Shown here: positions 33,527-45,665 of the stretch, one piece after another | How the letters are laid out: every line of letters begins with the position of its first letter | How positions within the stretch are numbered: the stretch's first letter is position 1 | Source: Diabrotica undecimpunctata | Taxonomy: Eukaryota; Arthropoda; Insecta; Coleoptera; Chrysomelidae | Length of the DNA stretch: 64,000 nt | Direction of reading: 5' to 3' | NCBI RefSeq assembly: GCF_040954645.1 | Contig: NC_092807.1 | Coordinates: 25,753,809-25,817,808, forward strand | The notes under the pieces: generated by a model | The model's database searches: none | Told to the model about the DNA's origin: nothing | Seen by the model: only the letters and a program-made list of their open reading frames with translations | Made by a program: the position numbers and the translations under genes

Positions 33527-34326
33527 CACGGTTCGTAGACTTACTACGGTTGCCTCTTCCGACTGGGGTGGAGATGCTTGAGTTACGTCACCAGAGTACA
33601 CAAGAATACAAAACCCATTTATTATCACAGTTTGTTCGTGGTAATTATCTTTCAGTTTATTATTTGTTTTATTACTTATCGTTTCTTAAATATCTCAGTT
33701 TACTTTATATTTTTGTATTTGAAATTTTGGTGTTGTTTTCTATAAAAACTTATTTTGAATTATCGAAGTAACGTTATTTATTGTAGTTGTACATCGTACC
33801 TATTGTCTTCGTATCTTTTTAAAAGGTAGGTTAAAACTTTAAAATTTTGTTGTGTATTAACGTAACAATGTTAATGAAATTTCATAATGCCAGGCACAGG
33901 TTGTAGTGTGGAGGAAAGATATTTAAAAAATGGAAAAAATAGTTATGTAATTCGGTAATTCATTCAATAGTCAATCCAGTATTGATGGACATTCAGTATA
34001 CGCGACAAATTTTCAGTGTAAAATGGAGATTGAAGTCCTAGATTTACGTAAATCCTGCATTAACATTAGATAAACGTTAACAACCAGTTCTGATTAATTT
34101 TAAATACCAAACTGCCTACATATCAACAGTTTTCCATAATTAGGTATTATAATCCACTAGACATCTTTATTTTATAATTATCTTTACTATTTTTCACACA
34201 TCAAAGACATAAAAACGACGATTAACAATGGTACAATTCAAATTACTGTGCTCTCGTGACGTAATTTCGGGCTTAATGTTCATTGGTTAGTTGGAAGAGG
34301 CAACCGTAGTAAGTTTACGAACCGTG
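33527..34326. repeat. 800-bp MITE with 32-bp terminal inverted repeats
   Basis: The left end CACGGTTCGTAGACTTACTA (continuing to CTCTTCC) is inverted at the right (GGAAGAGGCAACCG...CGAACCGTG) with one mismatch in 32. The flanks GGCCATAGT (33518-33526) and GGGCATAGT (34327-34335) match at 8 of 9 positions, like a 9-bp duplication, the length usual for Mutator-like elements. No ORF is convincing. Confidence 0.75.
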
Positions 34327-35023
34327 GGGCATAGTGGCCACTGCGGGCATAGTGGTCAAGTGGTCTTTGGTTGTTACGGGCCCGTCAACTCTTTTATTTG
34401 AATGTCAACTTAGATGTCTTAAAGGTGTAATCTGTTCTGATCATTTGTTTAAAAGTTATTGAAAATTTTCGTGTTTTTCAACATCCTGATATAAGGTAAG
34501 TGTGTTTAATTAATTATTACAACCAAACTTTCATTGATAATACAGACAAATGACAGTAACGTCTTAAAAGAGGTGTATTTAGGCTACAAAACGATGTGTC
34601 TGTGTAAGTGTAACAACTTGCTCGATTCGTTCAGCCGGTAGTGTAGCATTTATATAATGGCGGCGAAGAGGGCAAAGTAGCCACGTCTGTGGCCACTATG
34701 CCCGACATAAAGTAAAATATATTTTCATTGAAAAATAATAGTATTGTATGTTGTTAACAAGACTATTGAGCATTCTAAATAGCATAATAGCGTGTGTTTT
34801 ATTTGAATTCTTACGGATTAAAGTCTGGTTTAGAGGTTTTCACCTGCAACAAATCTATTTTAGCATGTAATGTAGACTACTATGTATTTACATGATACAA
34901 TAAATTAACATTACTGTATACGATTATTGTAGCTTTATTTAAGGTGAAAACGCCGTGTTACTTTCATATTTTAATGCTATTTAACATGTAATACTAAAAA
35001 CGTTTTTTTTTTCAGGTGTATCG

Positions 35024-37147
35024 ATGGTGTCAAAATATCAAAGGAAGGGTCATCGGCAGTCATGAGACCCCGTAGCGATGCAAAGAGCAATCGATGCCGT
35101 GAAGAAAGACGTAATGCCGTATCAAACGGCTGTTAAAACTTACAATGTGCTTAGGAACACACTAAAACGCCGCTTACTAAATAAAAATCAAGACGCCACT
35201 GATAATAAAAAAAGTATTAGGCCATTTTCGAGCTGTTTTCAACGAAGAACAAGAACAGCAGATCGTAATCTATCTCTTAGAGATGGAGATACGTTTTTTT
35301 TGTATTTATTGTAGCTGATTTGCGCAGCCTTGCTTACCAACTGGCTGAACGGAATAACATTCCCCATGGTTTCAATAAAGAAACGAAATTAGAAGGAGAA
35401 GATTGGGTAACTAAGTTCAGAAAGCGCCATCCTGAGTTTGTGTTAAAAAAACCTGAGGCGACTTCAGCAGCAAGGGAGCAACCATCTAACAAAACGAATG
35501 TAATTAAGTTTTTTGACATTTTGGAGGATGTTTAAAAACATCACTTGTATTCTCCTCATAGGGTTTACAATGTTGATGAAACTGGACTTATGACTGTCCA
35601 GTCAGAGTCTTCAAAAGTTTTTGCTTTAAAAGAGCAACGGCAAGTCTGATCTCTTATATCTGCAGAGAGAGTGTTCTCAGGACATTTATTATTTCTATGT
35701 CAGCTGGGGGAGTTTTTATTCCTCCTTTTATCATCTTTCCTAGACAGCAGATAAAAGTGTAACTTCAAGACGGCGCTCCACCTGGAACAGCTTTTGTTTG
35801 TAATCCTTCAGGGTGGATGCAAACTGAGATTTTCACACAATGGTTTGACCATTTCTTGAAGTTTGCGAAGCCATTCGAAGACAATCCAGTTTTGCTCATA
35901 CTTGATGGACATTCCACCCATACAAAAATCTAGATTTCATTGAAAGGGCTAGAGAAAATCACACAACTGTAGTTTGCATTCCCCCCGCTGTAGTCATAAG
36001 CTGCAGCCACTCGATTTTTCTTTCATGGAGTTTTCACTAACTTACAAGCTTAGTGTCCTTTTGGCAATAGGTCGCCATGTTTTTTTCTGTGTCTACGTAT
36101 TCTTTACCACCTCCCCTATCCAACGCTACCATGCACGTTGTTGTACGTTGAGCCGTTTAGACATTACAAGCTTAGTGTCCTTTTGGCAATATGCCACCAT
36201 GTTTTTTTTCTATCTCAACGTGTTCCCCGCCCCTTCCCCTTTCCAACGAGCTATCGTACGTCGCGATCTGACGACCAGTCGCGCCTCCACCACAAAAAGC
36301 GTCAAAAATGACCAGAATCGACCTTAGAATTTCTTATGGAGATTTAAATGGGAAAATGACCTGTTTTGCGCTCGAACCTATATAGCCATTTTACTGCCCT
36401 TCAATACTTATTATGTCCAAGCGATCGAAAGATTCTTGCGTAATAATCCTGGTAGATTAGTGACACAGTATCAGCTATCCAAACTTCTTCGAGAGGCATT
36501 TCCATTTGCAGCTACTCCAACTATTGCGGTAAAGGAGTTTGGAAAATGTGGCTTAGTTCCTATAAACAGACAGAAGTTTACTGACGCAGATTTTGCTGCA
36601 GCCATGACCACAGAAATTTCCGTGCAAGATTCTATATCTCTTAAAGAAGCTCAACTGGGTGTTGAATACCAAGAGCAAACATGTGCTATAGTACCAGGAA
36701 AAGATTTGGCAGATTTGCAACAAAATATTCCTCGACGTCAAGAGACACCACTTGCAAGTAAAGAGAATCCGCCTTCTGGAGAGATAAATTTCCGACCAGC
36801 AACCTCTGCATCCAACGCTTCAGTTCCTACATTTTTCAATGACCATAGACACAATGTCACTGTAGGATCTAGAGATCCAAACTTTAATTCGTTCTAATCT
36901 CTTAAGACTCGCCAAAGCCAAGTACTTCAACATTCCAGCCCAATCCACTGCCTTATTTCAGTACTTCATGTGATTAAATCAGCAACTTAAAGGGCAAGGG
37001 GCACAATACTTTTGCTGTAAGCCCGCAGGATATTGTTCCAATTCCTAAAGCAAATATTATCAAACGAGAAAATAAGCGAAAAAAAGGAACAGTTGCAGTG
37101 TTGACCTCAAGCCCTTTCAAGATGGAACTAGTAGCCGCGAAAGCATA
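35024..37147 (+). pseudogene. pogo transposase (HTH_psq, CENP-B HTH, DDE)
   Basis: The ATG at 35024 (MVSKYQRKGHRQS) is followed by an in-frame TGA (35063) where Trp is expected. Next come the psq helix-turn-helix (MQRAIDAVKKDVMPYQTAVK) and the CENP-B-type domain (RSLAYQLAERNNIPHGF, then DWVTKFRKRHPEFVLKKPEA). The catalytic core follows: VYNVDETGLM (first Asp), LILDGHSTHTK (second Asp) and SHKLQPLDFSFM (third Asp). A 366-bp insert follows at 36031. The ORF then resumes with PFNTYYVQAIERFLRNNPGR and a C-terminus at least to QDIVPIPKANIIKRENKRKK near 37070. Several frameshifts and stops, so it is dead. Introduces TA duplications when active. Confidence 0.85.
36031..36396. repeat. Satellite-like insert within the pogo ORF
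   Basis: It contains two copies of TTACAAGCTTAGTGTCCTTT(TGGCAATA) at a 122-bp period. Downstream comes CGTATTCTTTACCACCTCCCC and the similar CAACGTGTTCCCCGCCCCTT. The same module, with CAATGCCGCAATGTGTTTTT and CATATTCGCTACCACCTCTC, is found in the array at 50157-50920. It splits the transposase between FSFM and PFNTYYVQ. Confidence 0.65.
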
Positions 37148-37169
37148 AAAAGAAGAAAAGGAAAGGCTT

Positions 37170-37434
37170 AATCATTCCCAGAGATTGGCTGATGTCAACA
37201 TTCATAACACTACCAAAAAAACCAAATGCAAATGAATGCCAAGACCACCGGATAATAAGTTTAATGAGTCATACGGTCAAAATAGTTTTAAAAATTATAC
37301 ACCGGAGAATACACAACAAACTTGAGCAGGACCTAAGTGTACACAATTTGGATTTAGAAATGCACTGGGAACGAGGGAAGCCCTGTTCGCTGTGAATGTA
37401 CTTGTGCAAAGGTGTATGGATGTTAGTCATCCAG

Positions 37435-37493
<59 letters not shown>

Positions 37494-38335
37494 TTCTTGG
37501 ATTACAACAAAGCCTTCGATAAGGTCAGACATAATCGTCTTATCGAATTACTTGAAAAGAAAAATTTAGATGAGAGACATCAGGATCAATAGCGCTATCT
37601 ATTGAAATACATATTGAGAGGGGCGTCAGGCAGGGCTGTGTTCTGTCTCCTACTTTGTTCAATTTGTATTCAGAGGAAATAATCCAGGAGGCACTAGAAG
37701 AACTAACAATGGGAATAAAAGTAAATAGCCGACCAATCAATAATATACGGTTTGCCGACGACACTATTTTATTAGCGGAATGTCTTAAGGATTTACAACA
37801 AATGGTTGACAGAGTGGTAAAAGTCAATAGAGAAAACGGACTATCCCTAAACACAAAAAAGACAAAATTTATGGTAATTACAAAAGTCCAACAGCGCCAA
37901 GAAAACATAACAATACATGGAGAACAAATTAAAAAAGTTGAAGAATATAAATATCTGGGTACAATAATTAACGAAAATAATGAGTACACAGAAGGGATTA
38001 AGGCAAGAATAGGACAGGCATGAAATTCTTTCAACAAAAGTACTCTGCAGCAAGGACATTTCAATTTCTTTAAAGATAAGACTTCTGAGATGCTATGTGT
38101 TCTCCGTATTATTTTATGGGTTGGAAGCTTGGACTTTAAAGAAAGATGTTTCGGACAGATTAGAAGACATCGAGTTATGGGCCTACAGAAGGATATTAAG
38201 AATAAGTTGGGTGGATAGAGTTACGAATGTCGAGGTGTTAAGAAGAATGGGAAAAGATAAAGAGGTTTTAAATACAATTAAAGTTAGAAAACTGCAATAT
38301 CTGGGGCATGTCATGAGGGGCGTATATATATGATA
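37170..38335 (+). pseudogene. LINE fragment with RT, nested in pogo
   Basis: The frame starts WLMSTFITLPKKPNANECQD, then HRIISLMSHTVKIVLKIIHR (RT fingers). After a frameshift comes FLDYNKAFDKVRHNRLIELL, then NIRFADDTILLAE (intact catalytic box) and YKYLGTIINENNEYTEG. Last comes LFYGLEAWTLKKDVSDRLED, with RRILRISWVDRVTN and LQYLGHVMRG, where it stops abruptly. It lacks both ends. A (TA)n tract expands inside the RT (37437-37488). Confidence 0.8.
37437..37488. repeat. (TA)n inside RT coding sequence
   Basis: A run of about 52 bp of mainly TA lies between RCMDVSHPVY and VCFLDYNKAF in one continuous open frame. Confidence 0.9.
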
Positions 38336-38432
38336 TAAGTGTAATTCTTATTTATTTTCTTCAAGATACAAAAAATATTCCTTAGCGCGGCTACTTTACC
38401 CACCCTTCCCCTACAAGTATAGTTTTAGATCT

Positions 38433-39540
38433 TGTAACCGTTTCAAAAGATTTAAAAGAAATATTTCGATTATATTTTTTTTTAATAAAACTAATAGCCC
38501 CATCTATCTGTCAAGTACCTACCTGTAGCCGACTCAAGTATTCTTCTGTAATTCCCAAATATATCCGGTAGATGAGCATATTTTTCAACTTGTCACTCAC
38601 GCCCAATTTCCAGATTCAGGCGCCATGATAGCGCTTCGCTCTTTTCTGTTAAGACCGTCCAACCGTTAAGACGTGTTTCCAAAGTGGGTCTCAATTCAGA
38701 GGTGAGCAAATACATCCTTTTCTTGTCCATATTTCAGATAGAAATTCATTTTTTTAGACCCTTATTGGAGAGGCTATAATGCTGATATTATATTTCTAAT
38801 ACTCGTCGCAAGATAGTATTGCTATGGAGTTATTCCAGATCATGGCCCAGTAGCAGTATCTTTTTATGGAATCCCTAACCCCTCTTATCTAGGATGGTGG
38901 TGATTTGATATAGTACGTAGCTGAATCAATGGTTTATTTGGTGACTGATTAAATAAGAAGAGAAACAGAGCAGATTAAGGTTGTACCAATTTTTATTATA
39001 CCTACTTTCAAGACAACAGAAATGATTATGAACTCAAAAAAAAAATGAAAATATAGTGAAGTGTTCTAATTTAATTTAAAGGTTTATTTTCTTCATTGTT
39101 CCTAGTTGATAAATAACTATATTATTTTCAATGTAAACAAATTTCGAAATTTGGGGTTAATATATATATACATTCATTTTCTTTATAACCAATTCTTAAT
39201 TTAATACGATACAAAGATCTTTTGTTTATGATAATGTTAACATAAAATAATATTTTGGAATCCCTTTGGGATGACGTAACTTTTAATGTTTTCTTTTTGT
39301 TCATTACTAAGAAATAATAAAGAATAGTTTTCTTGTAAACTTTCAATAAATCTTAATTTTTTTTTGCTCTTCCCCTTCGAGGATAAACCAGGGGTGGCGT
39401 CCAATAATAAATAATAATTTCATATTATCTAATTGTGCTTGAATTTAAAATACGATATAGTTTCTATAACCCCGCCCTATTCTCTTCGACAACGAGCGAT
39501 TCTGGCCTTGTAATATTATTGTAGCACGGCAAGCGTTACA
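38433..39540 (+). repeat. 5' LTR of the non-autonomous element
   Basis: 1,108 bp, begins TGTAACCGTTTCAAAAG and ends GGCAAGCGTTACA. Promoter elements were not identified. Confidence 0.93.
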
Positions 39541-39543
39541 AAA

Positions 39544-39564
39544 TGGCGCGCCAATCGTGGAGCG
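39544..39564 (+). other. Primer-binding site candidate
   Basis: TGGCGCGCCAATCGTGGAGC starts three bases inside the 5' LTR. A TGG start is expected, because tRNA ends in CCA. I cannot name the tRNA. Confidence 0.45.
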
Positions 39565-42500
39565 TGTATCTTCATTATAAAAACAACGTAATATGTTTAT
39601 GATTTCTGTTTACATTTCGTATTTTAGACTCAAGTTGTTTGTGTATTTGCTTTTACCCAATTTTTGTTTAATCAGTTTAACTGGTACGATTTTCGTTTTC
39701 CTTTAATTTAATCTTCGTAAAATTGCGTAGAAATATTCTCGTCGTATTTTTAATTTTGTGAAATACATAATACGTATTTGGAATGTTTATTACGTGTGCA
39801 TTTTAATGGTCGTATTTTGAATGGTAAGATAATCGTCTGTTTATTCCCCGTCTGCCTAAGGTAAACATTCCATAAGTGAAAAATGAATTTTGTTTATTTC
39901 TTTATAAGTGTTTGGTATGGATTGAAACCTTAAATTTATTCCGGCTAATATGTTCAAGCATTTTATATTCTAGTCCTCAATTCATTTTCTTTGCAGTTCA
40001 GTTTTATTTTGTTTATAAGAACCATAATAATTATATTCCTCAATGTGTTTATTTTAAATGAACGAAATGGCTATTAGCGTTTGTTATTTGAAAAATCAAT
40101 TAAGTGAATTTTATTTCTTGACCTTGATTCATGGTTTCTATTTACGGCAAACAGATGGGAATTATACCTATATACAGGCTGTCCCGACCTACGTAATTTT
40201 AAAATATGTTATCTGGATTCGTGCAGAATAATTACGCGAAATATTTTTTTGCGAGGATTTGAAGTTGAGTTCTTTAATTTTGGATGTTTATGTTTAGTCT
40301 GTTTTCTGTTAAATTTTCTTTTTAATTTGTTTTTCGTTTATTTTAAAAATTTATTTTTTCATAGTTTAACTTTTTCGTACTTTGAAAAGAAAATTTTATT
40401 TCCTGAAAAGGAAAATGCTTTCTATATTTTACAGTCCATGGTTCTTTTGTTTTAAAAGTATAAGGAAGTAATGATATGACTTCGTTTCTCTCTGCCTAAG
40501 GCGTCTTTGTTGAGAATATAGAGCGGAAATATTGTTATTTTCCTTCTGTTATGTTAATTTTATGTCTTTGTGTGGTCAGATGTAGTAGAAGTATGTTTTT
40601 GGTACTGGAACTTATTGTTATTTGTGGTTTTACCTTTTTCTTTTCTCGAGATGTCCTGTAGGACGTACAGGCACGTGACCTGTATTATTGTATCTTGAGT
40701 TATTTGTGTGATGTCAGACTACTGGTATACCCAGCAGCTTTCTTTTTTTTTTGTCGTTGACATTTTTGCGGTCTTCTAATAGTTTATTAGACCACATATA
40801 TCTTTTGCTTTGAGACTTTTGGCTAAGGCCCAAAAGCTTTCATTTATTATCTTGTGTTCACGATATGGTACAAGTGAGGTTGAAGTAGTTTGCTGTTGTC
40901 TATTGTGACTCTTTGTATATACAGAGATGAAACAACCCGCTGCCGCCTATTGTGAATTTATCTTTTATCTTTATGTCGACGTTAAGACCACGTTTGTTTA
41001 ACAATTGAAATAGTTCTGGTACTACCGTTAAATGACCCACTGAGAATTAAAAGTATATATTATTTTGACTCTATTGGAGTTCTGCTAAAGAATGGTAAAC
41101 ATTTCTTTGTGATTTGTATGACGACCATATTGGATTCAATTAGGTGTCAAAAATGTTTTACTGTTCAACCTTTTTTTATTGTTGTGGTGTGTTACATCCA
41201 ACATCATGATTTTTTCATTATTGACGATGGACTGTAATATTTTTCTATTTCTTTGGAAGATTGCAATGATTCTTCCGTTTCTTTTAAGTCTTATCGTAAG
41301 TTTTTGTTTCGTGGAAGACTCTTACGATTCCTTTTTTTTTTGTTTCTTTTGGAAACATCAGTCTTAGACTGAACTGTTTGTGTAGCGATTGTGGCTTGTA
41401 TGCCATATACCCATTTTTCTTTCTTCTTCTCCAAGATTGTGTATTAACGGTTTGGATTTATTTTCTTCTTTTGTCCTTTTGCCAGTCTTCTTGCTTGGAA
41501 ATTTTCCACTGTGATCAATCCCAGAGGATATTCTTATGGAACTATTGGCCATCCTGTCTTTCTTCTTTTGCGTTAGTTCAATTTTCAACCAGTGGTTGGA
41601 AATTCATTCATTGCTTGACTGTCATAGTCAACTTTATTATTGTTTGATGCTATTTAGGTTGTCTACCTAGTGGATAACCATAGCGAAGCTTGCTAAGACT
41701 ACTTAGTTGGCCACCCGCCTTTGTTGAGCTGGAAGCATCCCTCTTTTCGCTCCCAGAAACTTTAACACTGGTCTGTTCCACACTTTTGGTTAGGTTAGAG
41801 CCATATTTATAGAAATCTGCCATTGGTCGTTGTGCCTAATAGCCAACGAACTGTACCTGATGTCGATTCATCAAATCGAGCATCCAGTTTAATTTTGCAT
41901 GTAAATATGTCGTGATTTTTGTTTATTTTTTATTGTTTTATTTAGACCTAAAAGCTTATCAACCAGTCAGTGTTTCGACGGATAATTCAGATTTGTCTGA
42001 AACCGAATAAATCAGTTTTCTTAAATTTTTAATACCTTTCTTTTAAAATGTTCAGTCCATTCTTAATTTTTAATTTTTTGGTTGATTCCCTTTACGCCTT
42101 TGCGTACTTAATCTTTGCTACCTTCTCCAGCGACTATTCAATCCCTCCGTGGCCCGTGTACAGGAAGAGTTGCGCTAACGCGAACTTTATCCTGGAGAGG
42201 ATTCGTTTCCTTTCCAAATTTTTTTGGCGTGGGGTCAGTACAGCACTGATACCCTAGTACTTAGTACATTGAATACCACTTTGCTTCGGCAAATCTGTCC
42301 CTTAGTGCTTCTTTCCCTTCAGGAAGTTGACACGTTTCAATTTTTTTTTGAGCTGTCTCGACAACCCTTGTTTTATGTCGGTGGTGTTGACTATTAGTCA
42401 GGGAGCATCCTGCTATAGTCAAGTGGATTAGTGGACCTATCCCTATTCCAATTAATAATTTTGTGTATCTCAGATGTTGTCGCAAAGAGACGAGCCTCTG

Positions 42501-42621
42501 GAAGTAGTGTAGGAGACTCCGCACGTCGATCTCCAGAGCAACTCAGTTTGGCTCGCACCCCAGTTCGTTGAACTGTTTTACTTTTTATTATTATAATATT
42601 GATCATTTATTGTGTTCAATA

Positions 42622-42624
<3 letters not shown>

Positions 42625-42688
<64 letters not shown>

Positions 42689-42690
42689 GT
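42625..42690. repeat. (TA)n microsatellite
   Basis: TA run of about 60 bp inside the LTR element. Confidence 0.95.
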
Positions 42691-43651
42691 CGTATTTCTT
42701 TTCGACATAAATTTTATTTTTATCTTATCTTATTCTACTTCGGTATTATTCTCTCTCTAGTTTGTATTGATCGAGATCTTGAGTTTGTGCTACCCCGACC
42801 AAGAACCTATATTGATTTTAAGGGTGTTTGCAAAATTTAATCTCATTTTATTTTTAGAATGCCTTGGTAGAATGTGATATTTTTATGCTTATGTTAGTTT
42901 ATATTACAATAAATTGTACATACCTTTAGTTGTCTTCAAGTGGATACAAAATTCAATTTATCTTATTTTACGGATTTATAAATCCAAGTAATTTTTTTTG
43001 GTATCTATACCAAAGATATCAAGATTCCTCTGTCTAGTTACCAATGATAGTTCATTATAGTATCTGTTCATTTTGCCTAAGTTTTACTCTTAGTGTGAAG
43101 ACCTTCGAATTTCGACTCTCTATTCGAAACCCCCCAAAATAATGTTTGAAAAGATTATTGCTGTCTAACATCCTATATTCTGAATGGCCAGACACTGAGG
43201 AAGGCTAGGGATGAAGTAAGCGGATTCCCGCTAGTTGACTCGTCGGAATGATAAGCCATTCATAATTTTATTTCAGTAATAAATCTAGAATAACAGCCTC
43301 CCGCGTCAGGAAACTTTTTTAGTTCTCCAATACCTGTTTAGTTATGTAATCTAGAATTATTTAGACCCTACCCGAAGTTGACCTACCAATGTTGTCCCTA
43401 TTATAGGCGGATGATACACGTTAGTTATCACAAATTCTAGTTGTCATACTAATAACTAAACATCAGCCTTTTTTTGTTTCTAAATATAGATGTGTCTTAC
43501 AGAAATTCTGATGTCTACCTTTCCCAGTAAACTTATTAAGGCATGTCTTCGTAGAACTTTAATGTACCCAATTTTGAACTATTAGTAACTCTTTCCTTTT
43601 ATTTGTGTATTTCTAAATGTGTCTATAATGACGCGCTGCGTTATTACCTTA

Positions 43652-43819
43652 TGTTATTCGTGGATTAAGTCATAGATGAAAGACTCTATGCTTCCGAACA
43701 AATGATGACACATTTGTATTTTGTATTTTATGGCGTTAATGATACGATTGTATTATTATTCTTATGTTATTCGTGGATTAAGTCATAGATGAAAGACTCT
43801 ACGCTTCCGAGCAAACGAT
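43652..43819. repeat. Tandem direct repeat, ~108-bp period
   Basis: The 60-bp block starting TTATGTTATTCGTGGATTAA (43653) recurs at 43761 with about four differences. Weaker relatives (GGTGAAATACCCTATGC and GAGTCATAAATATTCTATGC) follow near 44053 and 44118. Confidence 0.8.
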
Positions 43820-44340
43820 AACATTATTTTTTTTTGTGTTTTATTGTGTTAGGTCTCATAACGACTACGCAGTAAATTATCTGTTTTGTATCTTGGTGAC
43901 AACACTAGTATGTTTTGCTTTATATTACTTATGAAATTTCAAATAATAATATCTTAATTATATTGTTTCGATTGAATGCGAGCATTTGGTCTCAAATAAT
44001 GATTTGTAGATATGTTTTGTTTTATTCCCCTTTGTTCATGATATTGGTTATAGGTGAAATACCCTATGCATTTTGAGAGTGAGCATGCAATTTTTTTTTT
44101 GTTTACATTTTTATAGTTGAGTCATAAATATTCTATGCGTTCTGTTTCGCTTTGTTCTGAAATCTTTGAGTTGTTCCCACGTGAGTTGTGAAAGAAGGAT
44201 TCTGTGAGTCCAGATTGTAGCTATATTTGTCCATTCTGTTTGTCTTACCTCTCCGTATATCTATTCCCACTTTTGAAAAGGTTAGTATGGTGTGCCACCA
44301 TGCCTAGTCCGATTCCACGCTGGTACCCAGTTGAAATCGT

Positions 44341-44351
44341 GGGGAGGGCTG
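44341..44351 (+). other. Polypurine tract candidate
   Basis: GGGGAGGGCTG sits directly before the 3' LTR, where second-strand priming is expected. Confidence 0.65.
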
Positions 44352-45457
44352 TGTAACCGTTTCAAAAGATTTAAAAGAAATATTTCGATTATATTTTTTT
44401 TTAATAAAACTAATAGCCCCATCTATCTGTCAAGTACCTACCTGTAGCCGACTCAAGTATTCTTCTGTAATTCCCAAATATATCCGGTAGATGAGCATAT
44501 TTTTCAACTTGTCACTCACGCCCAATTTCCAGATTCAGGCGCCATGATAGCGCTTCGCTCTTTTCTGTTAAGACCGTCCAACCGTTAAGACGTGTTTCCA
44601 AAGTGGGTCTCAATTCAGAGGTGAGCAAATACATCCTTTTCTTGTCCATATTTCAGATAGAAATTTATTTTTTTAGACCCTTATTGGAGAGGCTATAATG
44701 CTGATATTATATTTCTAATACTCGTCGCAAGATAGTATTGCTATGGAGTTATTCCAGATCATGGCCCAGTAGCAGTATCTTTTTATGGAATCCCTAACCC
44801 CTCTTATCTAGGATGGTGGTGATTTGATATAGTACGTAGCTGAATCAATGGTTTATTTGGTGACTGATTAAATAAGAAGAGAAACAGAGCAGATTAAGGT
44901 TGTACCAATTTTTATTATACCTACTTTCAAGACAACAGAAATGATTATGAACTCAAAAAAAATGAAAATATAGTGAAGTGTTCTAATTTAATTTAAAGGT
45001 TTATTTTCTTCATTGTTCCTAGTTGATAAATAACTATATTATTTTCAATGTAAACAAATTTCGAAATTTGGGGTTAATATATATATACATTCATTTTCTT
45101 TATAACCAATTCTTAATTTAATACGATACAAAGATCTTTTGTTTATGATAATGTTAACATAAAATAATATTTTGGAATCCCTTTGGGATGACGTAACTTT
45201 TAATGTTTTCTTTTTGTTCATTACTAAGAAATAATAAAGAATAGTTTTCTTGTAAACTTTCAATAAATCTTAATTTTTTTTTGCTCTTCCCCTTCGAGGA
45301 TAAACCAGGGGTGGCGTCCAATAATAAATAATAATTTCATATTATCTAATTGTGCTTGAATTTAAAATACGATATAGTTTCTATAACCCCGCCCTATTCT
45401 CTTCGACAACGAGCGATTCTGGCCTTGTAATATTATTGTAGCACGGCAAGCGTTACA
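44352..45457 (+). repeat. 3' LTR of the non-autonomous element
   Basis: 1,106 bp. Matches the 5' LTR except for one C/T change and two fewer A residues near 44965. Confidence 0.93.
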
Positions 45458-45462
45458 ATCTA

Positions 45463-45665
45463 TCTTTGATATTTTATTTTTAACAGCTGGCAACTATAAT
45501 TTTTGACTATTTTTTATATGGTTAACTAAGATTATTATATTAATAAAAAATTAATGAGCAGCGTATTTTATTTAGAAATAAATAAACGAAATAAATTTTT
45601 TGTTAAAAATTAATTACTATTAATTGAATTAAAAATATTTGCGGTCATTTTTTGACTGGCAACCT
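45463..45665. repeat. Short copy of the 18328 foldback family
   Basis: The right part, AAAAATTAATTACTATTAAT then TTGAATTAAAAATATTTGCGG and GACTGGCAACC, is the complement of the left end at 18328. The left part, ATCTTTGATATTTTATTTTT then AACAGCTGGCAAC, matches its inner repeat. About 200 bp, non-coding. Confidence 0.7.

Larger units (their letters stand above)
33503..38417 (+). mobile_element. pogo-like DNA transposon with nested inserts
   Basis: Ends: CTGTAAGGGAAGGGTGG at the left and, inverted, CTTGTAGGGGAAGGGTGG at the right, each beside a TA (33501-33502 and 38418-38419), the pogo/Tc1 target. It contains a transposase pseudogene, a MITE in the 5' untranslated part, a satellite-like insert in the ORF and a LINE near the 3' end. 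The 5' untranslated part has an intron: donor GTAAGT near 34496, acceptor TTTTTCAG near 35014. Confidence 0.75.
39541..44351 (+). other. Interior of the LTR element: non-coding
   Basis: T-rich on the plus strand, with a (TA)n tract at 42625-42690 and short internal direct repeats (43652-43819, and more diverged copies near 44030-44140). No retroviral-type domain is seen. Ends in the polypurine tract. Confidence 0.75.
38433..45457 (+). mobile_element. Non-autonomous LTR retrotransposon, 7.0 kb, young
   Basis: LTRs at 38433-39540 and 44352-45457 (TGTAACC...GCGTTACA) are nearly identical: I find one substitution and one 2-bp A-run length change. Both ends carry a 4-bp ATCT duplication (38429-38432 and 45458-45461). 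A TGG-starting primer-site candidate lies 3 bp inside the left LTR. A purine-rich GGGGAGGGCTG directly precedes the right LTR. The 4.8-kb interior has no gag, protease, RT or integrase in any frame; its longest open frames are about 90 codons and look random. This is a LARD-like element that would need proteins from an autonomous partner. It inserted 14 bp beyond the pogo end. Confidence 0.9.

Noticed and set aside
39876..42257. Several 60-90-codon frames inside the LTR element
   Set aside because: Phe/Leu/Tyr-rich translation of T-rich DNA with no retroviral motif, so not genes.
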